From: Trichoplax sp. H2
Taxonomy: Eukaryota > Placozoa > Uniplacotomia > Trichoplacea
Length of the DNA stretch: 64,000 nucleotides
Assembly (NCBI GenBank): GCA_003344405.1
Contig: NOWV01000044.1
Span: 62,001-126,000 of the forward strand
Reading direction: 5' to 3'
The position numbers and the translations under genes were made by a program. Within the stretch, counting starts at the first letter, position 1; every line of letters begins with the position of its first letter. A model generated the notes under the pieces. That model did not search any database, had not been told where the DNA came from, and saw only the letters and a program-made list of their open reading frames with translations. Below are positions 12,991-25,800 of this stretch, piece after piece.

Positions 12991-13249
12991 GTCTAGTCGC
13001 GTTACCATTATAAGTATCATCTATAGACAAGCTAGAAATTTGAAAGAACATTTAAGGAATCGTGACTAGTCTCGGTAGGAATTCATTATAGGATTCATTA
13101 TTGTCAGTTAATTTTGATGAATGAGTATCCTGTGGATAGATTGTTGTTTCTTAGTTGGGTTATCTCGTAGAAAGATCTATAGTTTAAAATTACTGACTAA
13201 AGCAGACGCCGAGAAGGATCACTAACGGCCTGTCCAAGCATCAACGGAA

Positions 13250-13860
13250 AGCGTTTAATCGCTATCTGGAAACTTTTAATTATAAGACTAACTTATGGTA
13301 CGGAGATCTCTCTTATGAGACACTCGTGGGAAAGCTAACAAAGGATAATTTGGATTTTAAGTTTCAAATTGTCATAACAGGCTTAAAAATATGCAATGAC
13401 ATAGTCACCTTGTGAGCTATTGAGCTATCTAGTGAGATGCTTTACGAGAAAATTAATAAAGTATAGGCTAAATCTTAAACTAAACTGTCTCTTACAAGGT
13501 TCAAAAGTGTGCAATGACATGGTCATCGAGCATGGGAAGATCAATAAATTTATATTCTAAATTTTAAATTAAACTATCATAAAGTGGCTCCAAAACAAGC
13601 TAAGAGGCAGTCAGCTAGGCAGATATGCAGTTATATGCCCACGGGGAAAAAATTAATAAATATATAATCTGGATTTTAAGCGATCGCTAAAGGTTCAAAA
13701 ATAAGCAATGGCATCGTTAGCTGGCCAAATATCTATGTAGACGCCCAGGAGAAGCCAAGAAAGAACATTGTTGATTCTAAATGAAATTGTCATCAAAGGT
13801 TGAAAAATAAGCAATGATATAGTCAACTACCGAGATTTCATTTGTAAAGGTGAGAAATTG
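13250..13860. repeat. Tandem array, about 100-120-bp unit, about five copies
   Basis: The anchor GCAATGACATAGTCA appears near 13393, again as GCAATGACATGGTCA near 13512, and in weaker form near 13610, 13706 (GCAATGGCATCG) and 13807 (GCAATGATATAGTCA). Between anchors lie GAAAATTAATAAA, TCTAAATTTTAAA and GGTTCAAAAAT.AGC segments. This array follows closely on the previous one but has a different unit. Confidence 0.65.
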
Positions 13861-14330
13861 GAGCAGATCATTTAAGGCAATATTATTATGAAAGAAAGAC
13901 GATTGAGTTTTAATTCTTTTAATCTCGCTACCTAGAAGAATAATAATGATTTGAACTAACTATTGAATCAAAGCGATATATTAAATTATAGTTTGCTATT
14001 GAGCTACAGATTTCGATTTAGAACGTGATATATTACAGCCAGTAATTGAAAGTAAATAGCACTTTATCAACCAAAGGTAAATAGATTAATTGATAGCTAT
14101 CTTTCGAACTGTAGATTATTATATTAATACGATGGCATAAAACAACAGTCGTAACTTAATGTATATTATATCGTAATAGAATACTAGAATAACGAATAAC
14201 GCAAAAGTACAATCAGTTATTAATTTAAGGCTATAGAAATAGATGAAAATTTAAGCAATGCGGTAATAGTGTGATTACTTTCAATCTAAATTACTCCCTT
14301 TGCAATCATTGACTAACTTCACTTTTACGA

Positions 14331-14352
14331 CTGTATACTGTATACTGTATAC
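14331..14352. repeat. Short tandem CTGTATA repeat
   Basis: Three uninterrupted 7-bp units (CTGTATA) followed by C. It is a small microsatellite that is also partly palindromic. Confidence 0.7.
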
Positions 14353-17300
14353 CTAAATAACCAGACGATACTATTAAATAACAAAATGGTTTGGTTTATT
14401 ACAAATGTTTAATTAAAAGCTACGATTTTAATACTGAAACATCAAAGTCGGCAAGTAATAGCCTACTTTCCTTTTCTGTTATTGGCATTGAAACGAACTT
14501 TTTATTCACTCTATATTGTAAAAAATAAAAATATCAGCGTTAACCTTGTTGTCTGCTTTGCTTTTCAATTGGCTATCAATCAAGCTATCAATCATAGTAT
14601 TGTCTATCTCTATTAAATGCCACATCCTGGAGAAGTTACATCAACTCTAAATCTTCATCCAATCAATTATATCTATTCAATTATAGTAGAACTAGCATAA
14701 TTCATCATCCCACATCTTTCTATAACAAGCTTAACATGACATACTATAAACACAATATTAAAACATATATAATCAAGATGGATAACAACATCAATAAATC
14801 AATCATGTCTGTATTAAAAATAGCGCAAAATTTTGATTGACAAGTTGATTGATGTTATTGTAAAAGTAATGGACATCTCCTTCCGTAGCCATATAGCTTT
14901 GTTAATGATGGGCCCATTTTAAATACAAATTATCGAAAACGATAATAGACGTAATTTGAATTCAGCTCATACCTTTATTTTAATCAAGCGGAAAATTGAA
15001 ACTGACAGCTCTTTAAGCTTGCATAGACTTGAATATTATAGATTAATCTATTACAGAAAATATTCTTACATTGGTATTCTATGCTAAAGATTTAGCTATA
15101 ATGAAAGAAATAAGATTGCGTGATCGTTATCAATTTGAAATCGTAGTTTTTGAACAATCCGTTTTCATAGCTGGCATGGTGCACAGCAAATAATTATTAT
15201 CGTAGTAAGATTGAATTGGATCACTGTATAACATTACAGCTATTTTAGTAAACTTGTCAGTTTAATTTCCAAGTTCATTTCGTTAGTAAGAATTTAATAT
15301 ATGTATTTCTTTTATGGAAATACAATCGCAACCTCCTAGATTTATTTGATTTGATTAGGATATTAAATGATCCTGTACTATTACGTTTGAGGCCTGTGAA
15401 ATAATCCCTTTAATTTAATTTCCTATTCCAAACTTTTAAATCCTTCATCACGACGTCATTCTGCCTGTCCTGGCGAAATTGTTACCATTTCAATTGTTAG
15501 CACCTTAATTAATCAAATCTGACCACATTTGAATCTTTTTCTATAGTAGCCATCTGTATCGTGATAGTGTAATCTGATGAATTCTTCCAGGTTGACAGCT
15601 TAGATTGATTGCTGTAAAATTTTATTTAGCATCTTTATCGTGGGAAATGGAAATTATAGTATTGTGAATACTGTCATTTTATTTGATTAAGTTTAAACTG
15701 ATTATCGGCAATAGTTTAAATTGTCATCCAATAGTAAGATATTATAGCAGTGATTTTACGTAAGAAACGATACGTTCAATATGTATCAATCAAATTCGAA
15801 TTACTTTCCTATCGATATCTATGATAAAGTGTCTTCTCAAAAATATAACAAGAACTAGAGTTTCTCGTAAATTTCACTTTATTACATAAGATTACGTTCA
15901 CCTTACAACTACCAAAGACTATCTAACTGCAATCAGACTACATAATCTTAGTCTTAAGCTTATTTGGGCTTCACTACAATTTCATAAAATAAACATTTCG
16001 GGGATTTTATCCTATAGAGTTGATTTTAATTATGTTAGTCCTTAACGCATCTCTTGTTACAAGTTCACGAAGATATACTTTATACTAGAGCAATTTGGAT
16101 GGAAAAATAACGATATTGACCATAATTTCAAGAATTCGATCCATATTCGTGGATCAGTCAATTTAAATTACAATACATTTATTACAACATTCGAAATAGG
16201 TAGCATATGATTAGATCAAAAATAATCGATCTTTAAGAATAAATTCATGGCCTCCAACGGATTGGTTCCTACGCTTTGCTTTGTATTATATAGCGATAAA
16301 ATCATACAAGCTGTCATTAAAATAAGACAATTCAAATACAATTTTCTTTCAAAAAATGTTATAGAAGGGATCCTAGGCCTTAACATTCAATAAAGTGCTT
16401 CAACTCCTAATAGATCATGCTGCAAAATTAATCTAAACTGTAATGACTACTAACGATGCATAAATGTTTACTGTTTTGCTAGAAAAACCTTGAATAGGAA
16501 ATATGGGGTCCGGTAATTGAGCTAATCGATGACGAGTTATAGGAAATTAATGAATATATAATATCACCTTAGCAAATAAACAGCCTTATGTTTACATTTT
16601 CTATTATATTAATTTGCGCTTTTGTTTATGTAAAAATATATACAAAAAATCTTATCAGGATTACCATGATGGTTAAGTTTAAATAGCTATTAGCTGATAC
16701 ACTGGGCATCAGCAATTTGAAAACTCATTTTTTGTCGAGAATTATAGAAATGTAGTAGAATCTATCTCATAATTAATATCGAAGAAAAATGTAGGGTTCA
16801 TTTCGATTTATTTTATTCATAAAATTAGGATTTGAAAATATCTTTAAGTGCATTTATAATACTTAAAGCTACTATTAGATAGATCTTTCAGCTACGAAAT
16901 CCTCAGAGAGCATATTAATATTCCTGTTCCAAAATTGGCCGTAAACATATAATGAAATATAAAGGAAGATGCTAGCTTTGCTCTTTTGTTTATAAAGTAA
17001 AAATATCTAATTCCTACAAGATTATTTTAATTGGACTATTGAGCATTAAAACACTGTAGATACCTTAAGCAAGAGTACATATTCAACTGTTATTAGTGTT
17101 AATCTTTTACAAGAATAATATAACAATGTGAAAGGATCATATAAACGAAAAGTGGTACGTAAAATTACGGTAAAAGATTGGGGATATCTGACCTTAGCTC
17201 AGCCTACTTTCCATCAATTAAGATCTCAAATTATTATAATCACTACGACCAGAGTACTACGCTACCAATACTGTAGCCTTTGATAGTTGTTTATAATTAT

Positions 17301-17764
17301 CGGTAATTTCTTTAAAAAAGTTGCCTATTGCTTTAGCTGAGCGTACTGTAACCAATAAAATGGCAATTAAATGGGCAGGACTACCGATACATTTTTAGTT
17401 TTTATTTGCAACTGTAATTTTTAGTTTTATCCTTCATCGCTGTACCATTGTAATGAGCCTAGATCACATTATAAGCTAAATTCTTTTCTATACAAATTAA
17501 ATACCAATGGGCTATTATCTAGTAATGTCTATAGGACCTATTTCCTATGCATATGGATATTAATCACATTCTCGAAATAATTTAAATACGTACTATAGCG
17601 CACTGGCTGTTTTTATTAAGGCGTAGTCTATTGTTAAACAATGGCGAAAAATAAAGCTCCGTATCCAACAGTTTAAAAATTTGTTGGAATTTCATGTTCG
17701 CTCTCAATCTCGTTTCTATGCTATACTAACATTTGACTGAACAGAAATATCCTTATTAGTTATA

Positions 17765-18115
17765 TTGCAGACGCTCGTGGATACTGTAAATATTATTATC
17801 AACATTCAGAGTTTGCACTATATATCGATTCTTGGCAAAATGGTAGTATACAATACTATCCTTAAATGGCTTTTGTATAATGAATTTTGTTTACATCTTA
17901 CTCGTATACAAGATATACAATACGCTATTGTCAATTTCTGCTTACATCAGATATTCACACATATGCTTAGTAAAAAAATGGGCATATCGAATAGTATGGT
18001 GATAGTAATCGTAGTCGTACTGATTTTATTACTGATTTTGAATGTTTTTAGTACGGTAACAAGCTTAATGAAAAATAAACTAACAAAAACTTCCTTGCTA
18101 TCCTACACAATCTAA
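17765..18115 (+). CDS. Unrecognised 116-codon open frame with a hydrophobic segment
   Basis: This is the longest open frame in the 28-kb gene-free interval. It has no recognised domain. The C-terminal third contains a run of about 17 Val/Ile/Leu residues (MVIVIVVVLILLLILNVF) that would make a transmembrane helix, followed by basic residues. The first codon is TTG; the first ATG is internal. The hydrophobic run may simply reflect T-rich DNA, so I consider a chance frame more likely than a gene. Confidence 0.12.
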   Translation: MQTLVDTVNIIINIQSLHYISILGKMVVYNTILKWLLYNEFCLHLTRIQDIQYAIVNFCLHQIFTHMLSKKMGISNSMVIVIVVVLILLLILNVFSTVTSLMKNKLTKTSLLSYTI

Positions 18116-21084
18116 TGCTGTAAAAGTCTTATTTAATTAATGTAATATACAAACAAAAGCAATATCAAATTAAACTGGAAATTGAATTGAAGGACACGGT
18201 GGATCTTATACCATAATTCCAGTAATTATATCATAACAAAGTAACGGAACTGAAATCATTTCATTAATATTAAAAATCGAACTTTCTCAATAGCAATCTT
18301 GATCAATATTTTAATTCTGTTATATTATAATTATTGAATGGAATCTTATTTAGGAACCGGTAATTATCGAAATTTAATTTCTAACATTTATATGGGTTAC
18401 TTCAAGCAATAAGAGTCTTGTAATATCACCCAATAAGATTTTAATTAAGAATTGGTAACGCGATTAGTATAGAATATTCTAAACCTTTCTTCTCTCTCCA
18501 TCGATTGATGCAATAAAAGATTTATCAATTGTTCTTCTCTTGTACAAATCATGTCTACATTGTGTACTCATTCTCTTGTCAGTCAAATTTATCAATGCTC
18601 TCTTAATCCTGATGATTTTCTGTAGTAACTGATCTAACAGGGAAATTCAATTTAATTAACTGTCATCCATTACAGAGAAATGATAATGTAATTCGATGGC
18701 TTCCATCGTCCCATAGAGAGATATTAGATTCTAAATTACAATCAATGACGTCACACACGGTAAAAATTAGATAAAGCAATATTGTTTTGGGAAATGATGG
18801 TAAAATAATCAGATTGACGTCATTTAATTCCTTTAAGAAATGATTATAAAAACAATTTTATTCGAAAGATATGTTCAAGAGCGATAATCACGCAAAATTA
18901 ATAATTCCACCGTGTTGATGATTGATTGATCGTTGAAAGATATGAACATTTTTAATTTTGACTTCAAATATTACTATATCGGATATCAAATAGATGACAG
19001 AGTTAATAAGATTCTAGATTAGTCTAATATTTAGAATAACAGGGATTGATTTGGTGGGTTATAGCTAATTGCGAGAAACATTGGTGAAATCTGGAATATT
19101 TCAATATTTTGAACGATATTAAATATTTAATCTATCCGGAATATCAACTGACTTACTGGGCAATTAGATGTTTAGAAAGATGGCATGGGTATTATTGATT
19201 AGTTCAGGATTTAAAAGGAACTGAAAATTATACTGAATATTTGTCATCCATACCAGTAGCTATCGGTTATAATGAGAAAATTTCATTTATGAATTTAGAC
19301 GTTACATAAGCTATCGTTCACATTAGATATTATTGGCTGTAACACAATAATATTAAGAATTCGAATAAAAAATCAGCTTTTTCTATATAAAATTTCGGTA
19401 AAAATGTTTGACTAGTGGCTGACATAGTAGCAATCATTTACAATATTGATATACGCCAAGAGGTATGTAAAAATAAAATTCATTTACAAAAATGAATATA
19501 ACTACCGTGTTCTACTATTACACTATATATTTTATTATATCGTAAAGTTTATGATCTATCTATTTTTATTACTTGCTATATTTTAGCGTCGTGATTACGA
19601 TAAGCACAAACAGAGATGAATATGAATTGCTTTATGTTGCGAAATTTCTGATAAATAAGCTAGGAACCATCCTCTTGTTCCGATTAATACCTATCGCCGC
19701 CGGAGTTTACATTTTAGAATAAAATAATAACATAAATACTATAAATAACGCTTTAAACTTGAAAAAAGACTTTTAAACTTTATATCGTTGCAATTGCGAT
19801 AACTACGTTAATCTTACAATTAAATTTTGATCATAAGCCACCTTTATTACGAAGTAATGAAATTTAAGCATTGTAAAGTCAAGATGAATTTAATTTACTT
19901 TCAACAACTTAAGACGTGAACTGGTGCGAAAAATTACAACATTATATATAAAATATCTTTTAATAGCTTCATGCTAACATCCTGTGTATGATATTTTATA
20001 ATACACCAGCCTATAACATAACCCTATACTATAACAATTTTATGACGGCCATTAAATAGGTTTACCACTTAACAAGATCCAATGTTGGACCTTATATTTT
20101 GCAATCGTCTTGAGCGACTACTGTATGCTAACAACAAGCGAAATATTGTCAAGTTACCAATATTTTAAATTACACTTTTAGTCTTGCTTAGTATATATTT
20201 ATTTATTATATATGGATATGAAAGCATAAAAAAATCAGAAGTTAAACGTACTGAATGATGTTTTTGTTCCTAACACTTGATAATGCTTAGATACTGGCTC
20301 TGCCTCATCATAGATAGAATAATATTGAAATGCAATCTTAAAGCACTAGTTGAGATATTTTGTAACCGCAACCATAATAATATAAAATATGATTGCCACT
20401 TTTATGGCGAAATCATGTAATACAGGTAATATGTATATGCCAAAATCAAAGCAATGGTTGTAGGGAGAGGTGGACGGAATTTTAACAAAGAAGTACTTGA
20501 ATAAAACTTTAATCAGTTAATTAAAGACTGTAGTGTTTTAAACAGAATGTTATTACATAAATTCTCGCTGTAGCTATTACAACCTAACTGAATTTTGAAA
20601 AAAAGAATTAAGTATTATACTTTACATGCTATAAATTTCAATTGAATCGGAAAAAAAATAATTTGACTACTAGAGATAATTTAAAAAGGCAATGGATATC
20701 TTAACTCAAACAAGGAACAATTCTGTAATTAGAAATTATTTTGTGCTAACATGTATAATTCTCTAATTGTAAGAAATTTTATGTTAGTAAGTACAATTCC
20801 CTTTTGATATAATCCGGATGAATGAAACTAATGAGGATAATCTTTAAGAGAATGAACCTTTCTTGTGACATACATTAACCTTACATAGAGAAAAATTTTT
20901 AAATTTATTACTATCTAATGTATAATAAACAGAATGTATGATTTGATAGGGATTCTTTTACGGCATGATTAGCCCTCCTTTTAATCAATGGTAAAAGTCA
21001 ATATAAAAATAGTTTATTATTAAATTTTCGGTAAAGAATGAGTTGAAAATTCTCATGAGTAATGCAAAAGAAAAACGCTGATAA

Positions 21085-21112
21085 AATACAATCAATGTTA
21101 ATTGATTGTATT
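21085..21112. repeat. Perfect 12-bp hairpin with 4-nt loop
   Basis: AATACAATCAAT, then the loop GTTA, then ATTGATTGTATT. The two arms are exact reverse complements. Confidence 0.8.
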
Positions 21113-22729
21113 GAGATCAAGATGATGGATAGATATCTAACTATCCCATTACTTGATACTTGACGTCCTTGATGTGTAAGTCATTATTTATCGCTTAATC
21201 TATGTTAATGTAGAGAAATAACATAGTAGATTGATTGTATTTTTATTGACTAGGCAACCGTTATGGATTCGATTGATAAACATGTAGTTATTGTAAATTG
21301 ATATGTAATCGATGTTGAAAATAATGTACAATCATCCCACTCTGACAATTTTTAATGTCGATTCAATTCTTCTTTCTTCTGACATTGATTTTGTTGCGAA
21401 CTACAATAACCTATGGTAGCAAGGGGCAAATAATAGTTTGATTAATTATTGATGATAATATTATCAGCTTGAGTTGTCATTAAATCATTTATTCATTACC
21501 GGGATAGAAAATGAAAATATTCTAAACTTTTGATCATTCTATGTGTCATGTCTTACTATCACCATGTTTTGCTATCCTGTTGTCCTGATGAAACTGTATC
21601 CATAACAACAGGGTGGATTCGATTCATTCAATGGAGAACAAGGGAGTTGTTGTCATCATTTTCATTATTAGTATGCGGCACATCAATCAGAATTTACTTT
21701 TCAATAGAATAGAAGGAAATAATAATCATTATGGTATATTCCAGACATGAATGCCGGTCTTGTTTAAGAATTTTAGATTGCATCTACTACACAATACCTA
21801 ATTACGTTGTCCATGTCGATGATAATAGACATGTGCGTTGAATGTCATGGCTTGTCTTCTTCATACGTATTAGGCTGATTATCGTCGATTAATCTATGTA
21901 TGGAATTATTCAAATCTTGAATTTCTTTCTATTCTATCTATTCTATGATTGACAGATAGAATGAAAAGGAAACATGATATGGAATGAAAATGTCATCTAT
22001 TGATGATAAATGATTGAACATTGTCTATAAATTGAATCAATGAAGCAAATAAAAATATAGGATTCAAATTGATGTCATCTATGGGTAAAAGACATCATCA
22101 ATTTTCAATGCCTAATTATCATTAAGTAAAAGACAAAAAAATCAGACACAATAAAACTCAATAGCACATGATGTTGATAACACTGGGAAAATTAACTTGA
22201 ATAATCATATCTGACTATTGTATTAAAAGGGCATATTAGAATATTCCTTCATTAGGAGACTGTCGATCAAAGTCTGCCTCTGTATTTTCCCAATATTTAT
22301 TTCGATTGATCTAAATATAGTAGTTAGGAAAGCATATTAGAACAGTAATGCTTATGAATACTTTAGTGAAAAATTAATTAAACTAGGCTTGACAAATGTT
22401 CATCTTAGTCGACCACTCAGCAATCAGTTTTTTTAGCTATTATGTATCCAAATAAGGCATAGATTTGTTATAGAATCATCATGTTTCTTCAAATGATAAT
22501 CCATCAACTCACGTACCGGTACTCCTTGTTAAGTAATTATTAAATCATATTAATTATAAGGTGAATTTACTGTTTATCGACTATGTGACTATCATTAAAG
22601 AAGTAGCACCTGATAAAATTATTAAAGGCAAATTTACATCCATATCCATGTTGTTCAACAATAACATATTGCATATAATCCAATGATGATAGGACTCCTA
22701 TTTTTATCTATATAAACTGTACATTTTTT

Positions 22730-22850
22730 GTTGTTGTTGTTGTGAAGTTATTCTTAGTCATTGTAAATACCAGTAATATCTTGAACGGTTTCACGTTCAT
22801 CTTTTTTTCCTATAGAATTAAAAAAAATAGTAAACTTTCACAACAACAAC
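22730..22850. repeat. Inverted repeat built on GTT/AAC triplets
   Basis: GTTGTTGTTGTGAAGTT (within 22730-22749) and AACTTTCACAACAACAAC (22833-22850) are reverse complements except for one base. They are separated by about 83 bp. Confidence 0.6.
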
Positions 22851-25800
22851 ATCATCAATAATTACAGACTTTAATACAATAGTATGATATCATCACTAGT
22901 AGTTGCTCTTGCTGTAAGCGTTCTATTGCTATGGAATGTACAATTGTAAATAGCAACATAACTAGGGTTGAAATCAATGGACATCATAATTATACCACAT
23001 CAAAGAAGAAAAAATGAACACTACGTCAACTATACTGATAGGTTTAGGAAAACTAATAATGAATATGTAGATAAATCAATCAACTTTTAAAAAGCAAATA
23101 ATGTGAAAAGCATCCATAAGTCTACGCTACGCACGTGGATATAATGGATATACTTTGAATATTGTGACCACGGTATTAAATTAGAAGGAAATAATGTCAA
23201 TTTTAATATTATAATTCCGGTTTATTTATTCAACTTCAATCTTTCAATTCTATTGTGTCTCTTTTTTCCAGACAATTGACACTCTTGTAAGATGCATAAA
23301 AGTTATTTTGTCTCATCTTATTATTGTCTGAAAATAACTATTGAATTTCTATCTCTAAGTACAAAATAAGATTGTCTTGATCATATGTCGTACATGATTA
23401 TTTCCTTGTCCAATTTTTTAATGGAATTAAAGACCATAGATGGAAGACAATATAATACTACATAAATAGAAGATTAGAATTCTTTTTATTGAATATTTTT
23501 AAAATGCATTACGTAAATAGTGGAGGTTAAACTCTTTGCATTTTTTTATCTACCTCAGAAACATCCGGTAAGAAGAATGCAATTTTCGCTCTTCGTCTAT
23601 GTTCTATCTATTCTTATAGGATAGTTCTTTTCATCTCTATCAGCCTAGCGGAATCTCGTTTGTGTCTACCTATCAATCATTCTTCTATTTCTTATTATAT
23701 TCTATCGTATAGTATCCTGAGTATTATCATCAGTTTTGATGGCGGACTTTTAATATTATTAGGAGATACATACAGCTATAACTTAATCGATGTGGTTCAT
23801 ATACACGTCCACAGTGTTCTTTCAATCACCTAGACTTTACACAGTTTGTTACTATTGACGACAAATTAAGACATCGATCTGAACTAGTCTAGACAGTTTG
23901 AATTCATATAGTTAGTTGAGCAATAGTAACAATAATTATCATATCGATCATGTAATGAATCCATTTTCCAGTAATTCCAAGTCTATCAAATATTAATTAT
24001 CATAACATGTTGAACCGTTTAAATTCTGGAACTTACTATAGCAAAATTATTAAGTGTGTTATGGTGCTACGAATAAGTGTCTATAAATTTAAAGTATTGG
24101 TAATAAATAATTTTTCTGTAGTTATATACAATACTCAATATAAGCTATCAGATCAGTCTAATGCACCGATAAAACGTCAGGATTTGAACTTATAATTGTT
24201 GTTTAAATGAATAACATACCAATTGAGGGTTTGTTGACTACTAATTTATTTATTCGCTTTACAGTAGTCCGATATGTCCGTTACGCAGTAGTATACCTAG
24301 CCAATACTAGTTCTTGTATACGAATAATACTTGAAATTTTTCATTATTAATTGATAATGTCATTTGAAATGATTCTTATTCCTCACCGATATAATATCGT
24401 CTGTCTCAAAAAGCTCCCCTTGCAAATATACTTCTACATAGACTATAAATCTATTCCTAAAATCGCTCTAATTAATTGTGCTGCTTGCTTTAAAATGTCT
24501 ATGTCTGCCTTTATTACATGGCAGTAATACAATATAAAGTCTAGCTGAAAATTAGATCTTCCATATTATGTATAACTATTAATTAGCTGAAAGTGACGGT
24601 ACACGTTTCTATGTATTTTTGAACTATTATTACGCCAAAGGAATTCTTACTACGCCATGCTGCCATTAATCGTAGCCCATTTATAATTTTACCATAAAAT
24701 AATAATGATTACAGTAAATATACTATTATTTAAGAAATAATGTTAATGGTAACGTAGAGCGATACCGTATTATTAAAGAATATGATTAGAGCAAACGCGT
24801 CCGTCGGAAATTTAAAACGTTAATATTTCTTAGCAACAACAGAAATCGTGGATGCGATAGTTGATAAATGATGCAAATGAATACTGATAACTGGTTTATT
24901 TATTTATAATTTTGATTCGATTCGAAATGATGGCTCTGAATCGTAATAAAATATAATTCACAGAAAGCTATCTGATTAGACTTAGTTCATTTTAATTTCG
25001 TTCATTTGTTCTCCATTTTTGATCATCAGTCAGAATATTCTAAATCTAAATTAAAAAAAATTATTCTATTCATCAGCATTATTTACTATAATTTTGAATT
25101 GTCTAGAATACGCTTACTCCTACTTATCTATTGATAACGGGTATTGATAATAAATGGTCTATATTTTGTAGTTTATATAAAACTTTCAAAGTTTTTGAAA
25201 TATGTGCTAATGCATCATGTAACAGTTACGGGAAAAAGTGTAGAATTCAAAAAGACAAGATCAACTACTGTAGAACTTGATCAATTCGTTTATTAATACA
25301 GATTAGAACAAATTTTAATTGAATAACTGACAAGTTCTTCCTCTATGTAACATGATTAAATTATATATACTCTTTCATCATAGCACTCTTTCTATATTGC
25401 GTCATTTTATAATCATCAAATCTTACAATTTTTCTTATTTATTTTACATCCATCAATTAATAATGTATTGGATAGTATATTACTGCTGACAAAAATAAAC
25501 AAAACCAAAAAATTGAAAACAAAAAATGACTCAATTTAAGTTGAATGGATGTTTTTTATTCTCAATCCACTATTAAATATGGTAGGTTTGAATAAGCTGA
25601 GATAGAGTAGACATTGCATATTCAGGCTAATTCAACTAAATAGGGTAATTATTAGCTATTATAACTGTTGTGTCTGAAAAATATAGCACTGTCTGGTTTT
25701 TCGAATATCAATCATACTTAATAAAATGAAATTTCTGTTATCATGCGGTAATTCATTCTAGTTAATAAATAATAATGATAACAAATAATAATGATATCAA

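Noticed and set aside
24160-24200. GGATTTGAACTT looked like the reverse of a tRNA T-arm
   Set aside because: The T-stem does not pair and no acceptor or anticodon stem could be found on either strand.
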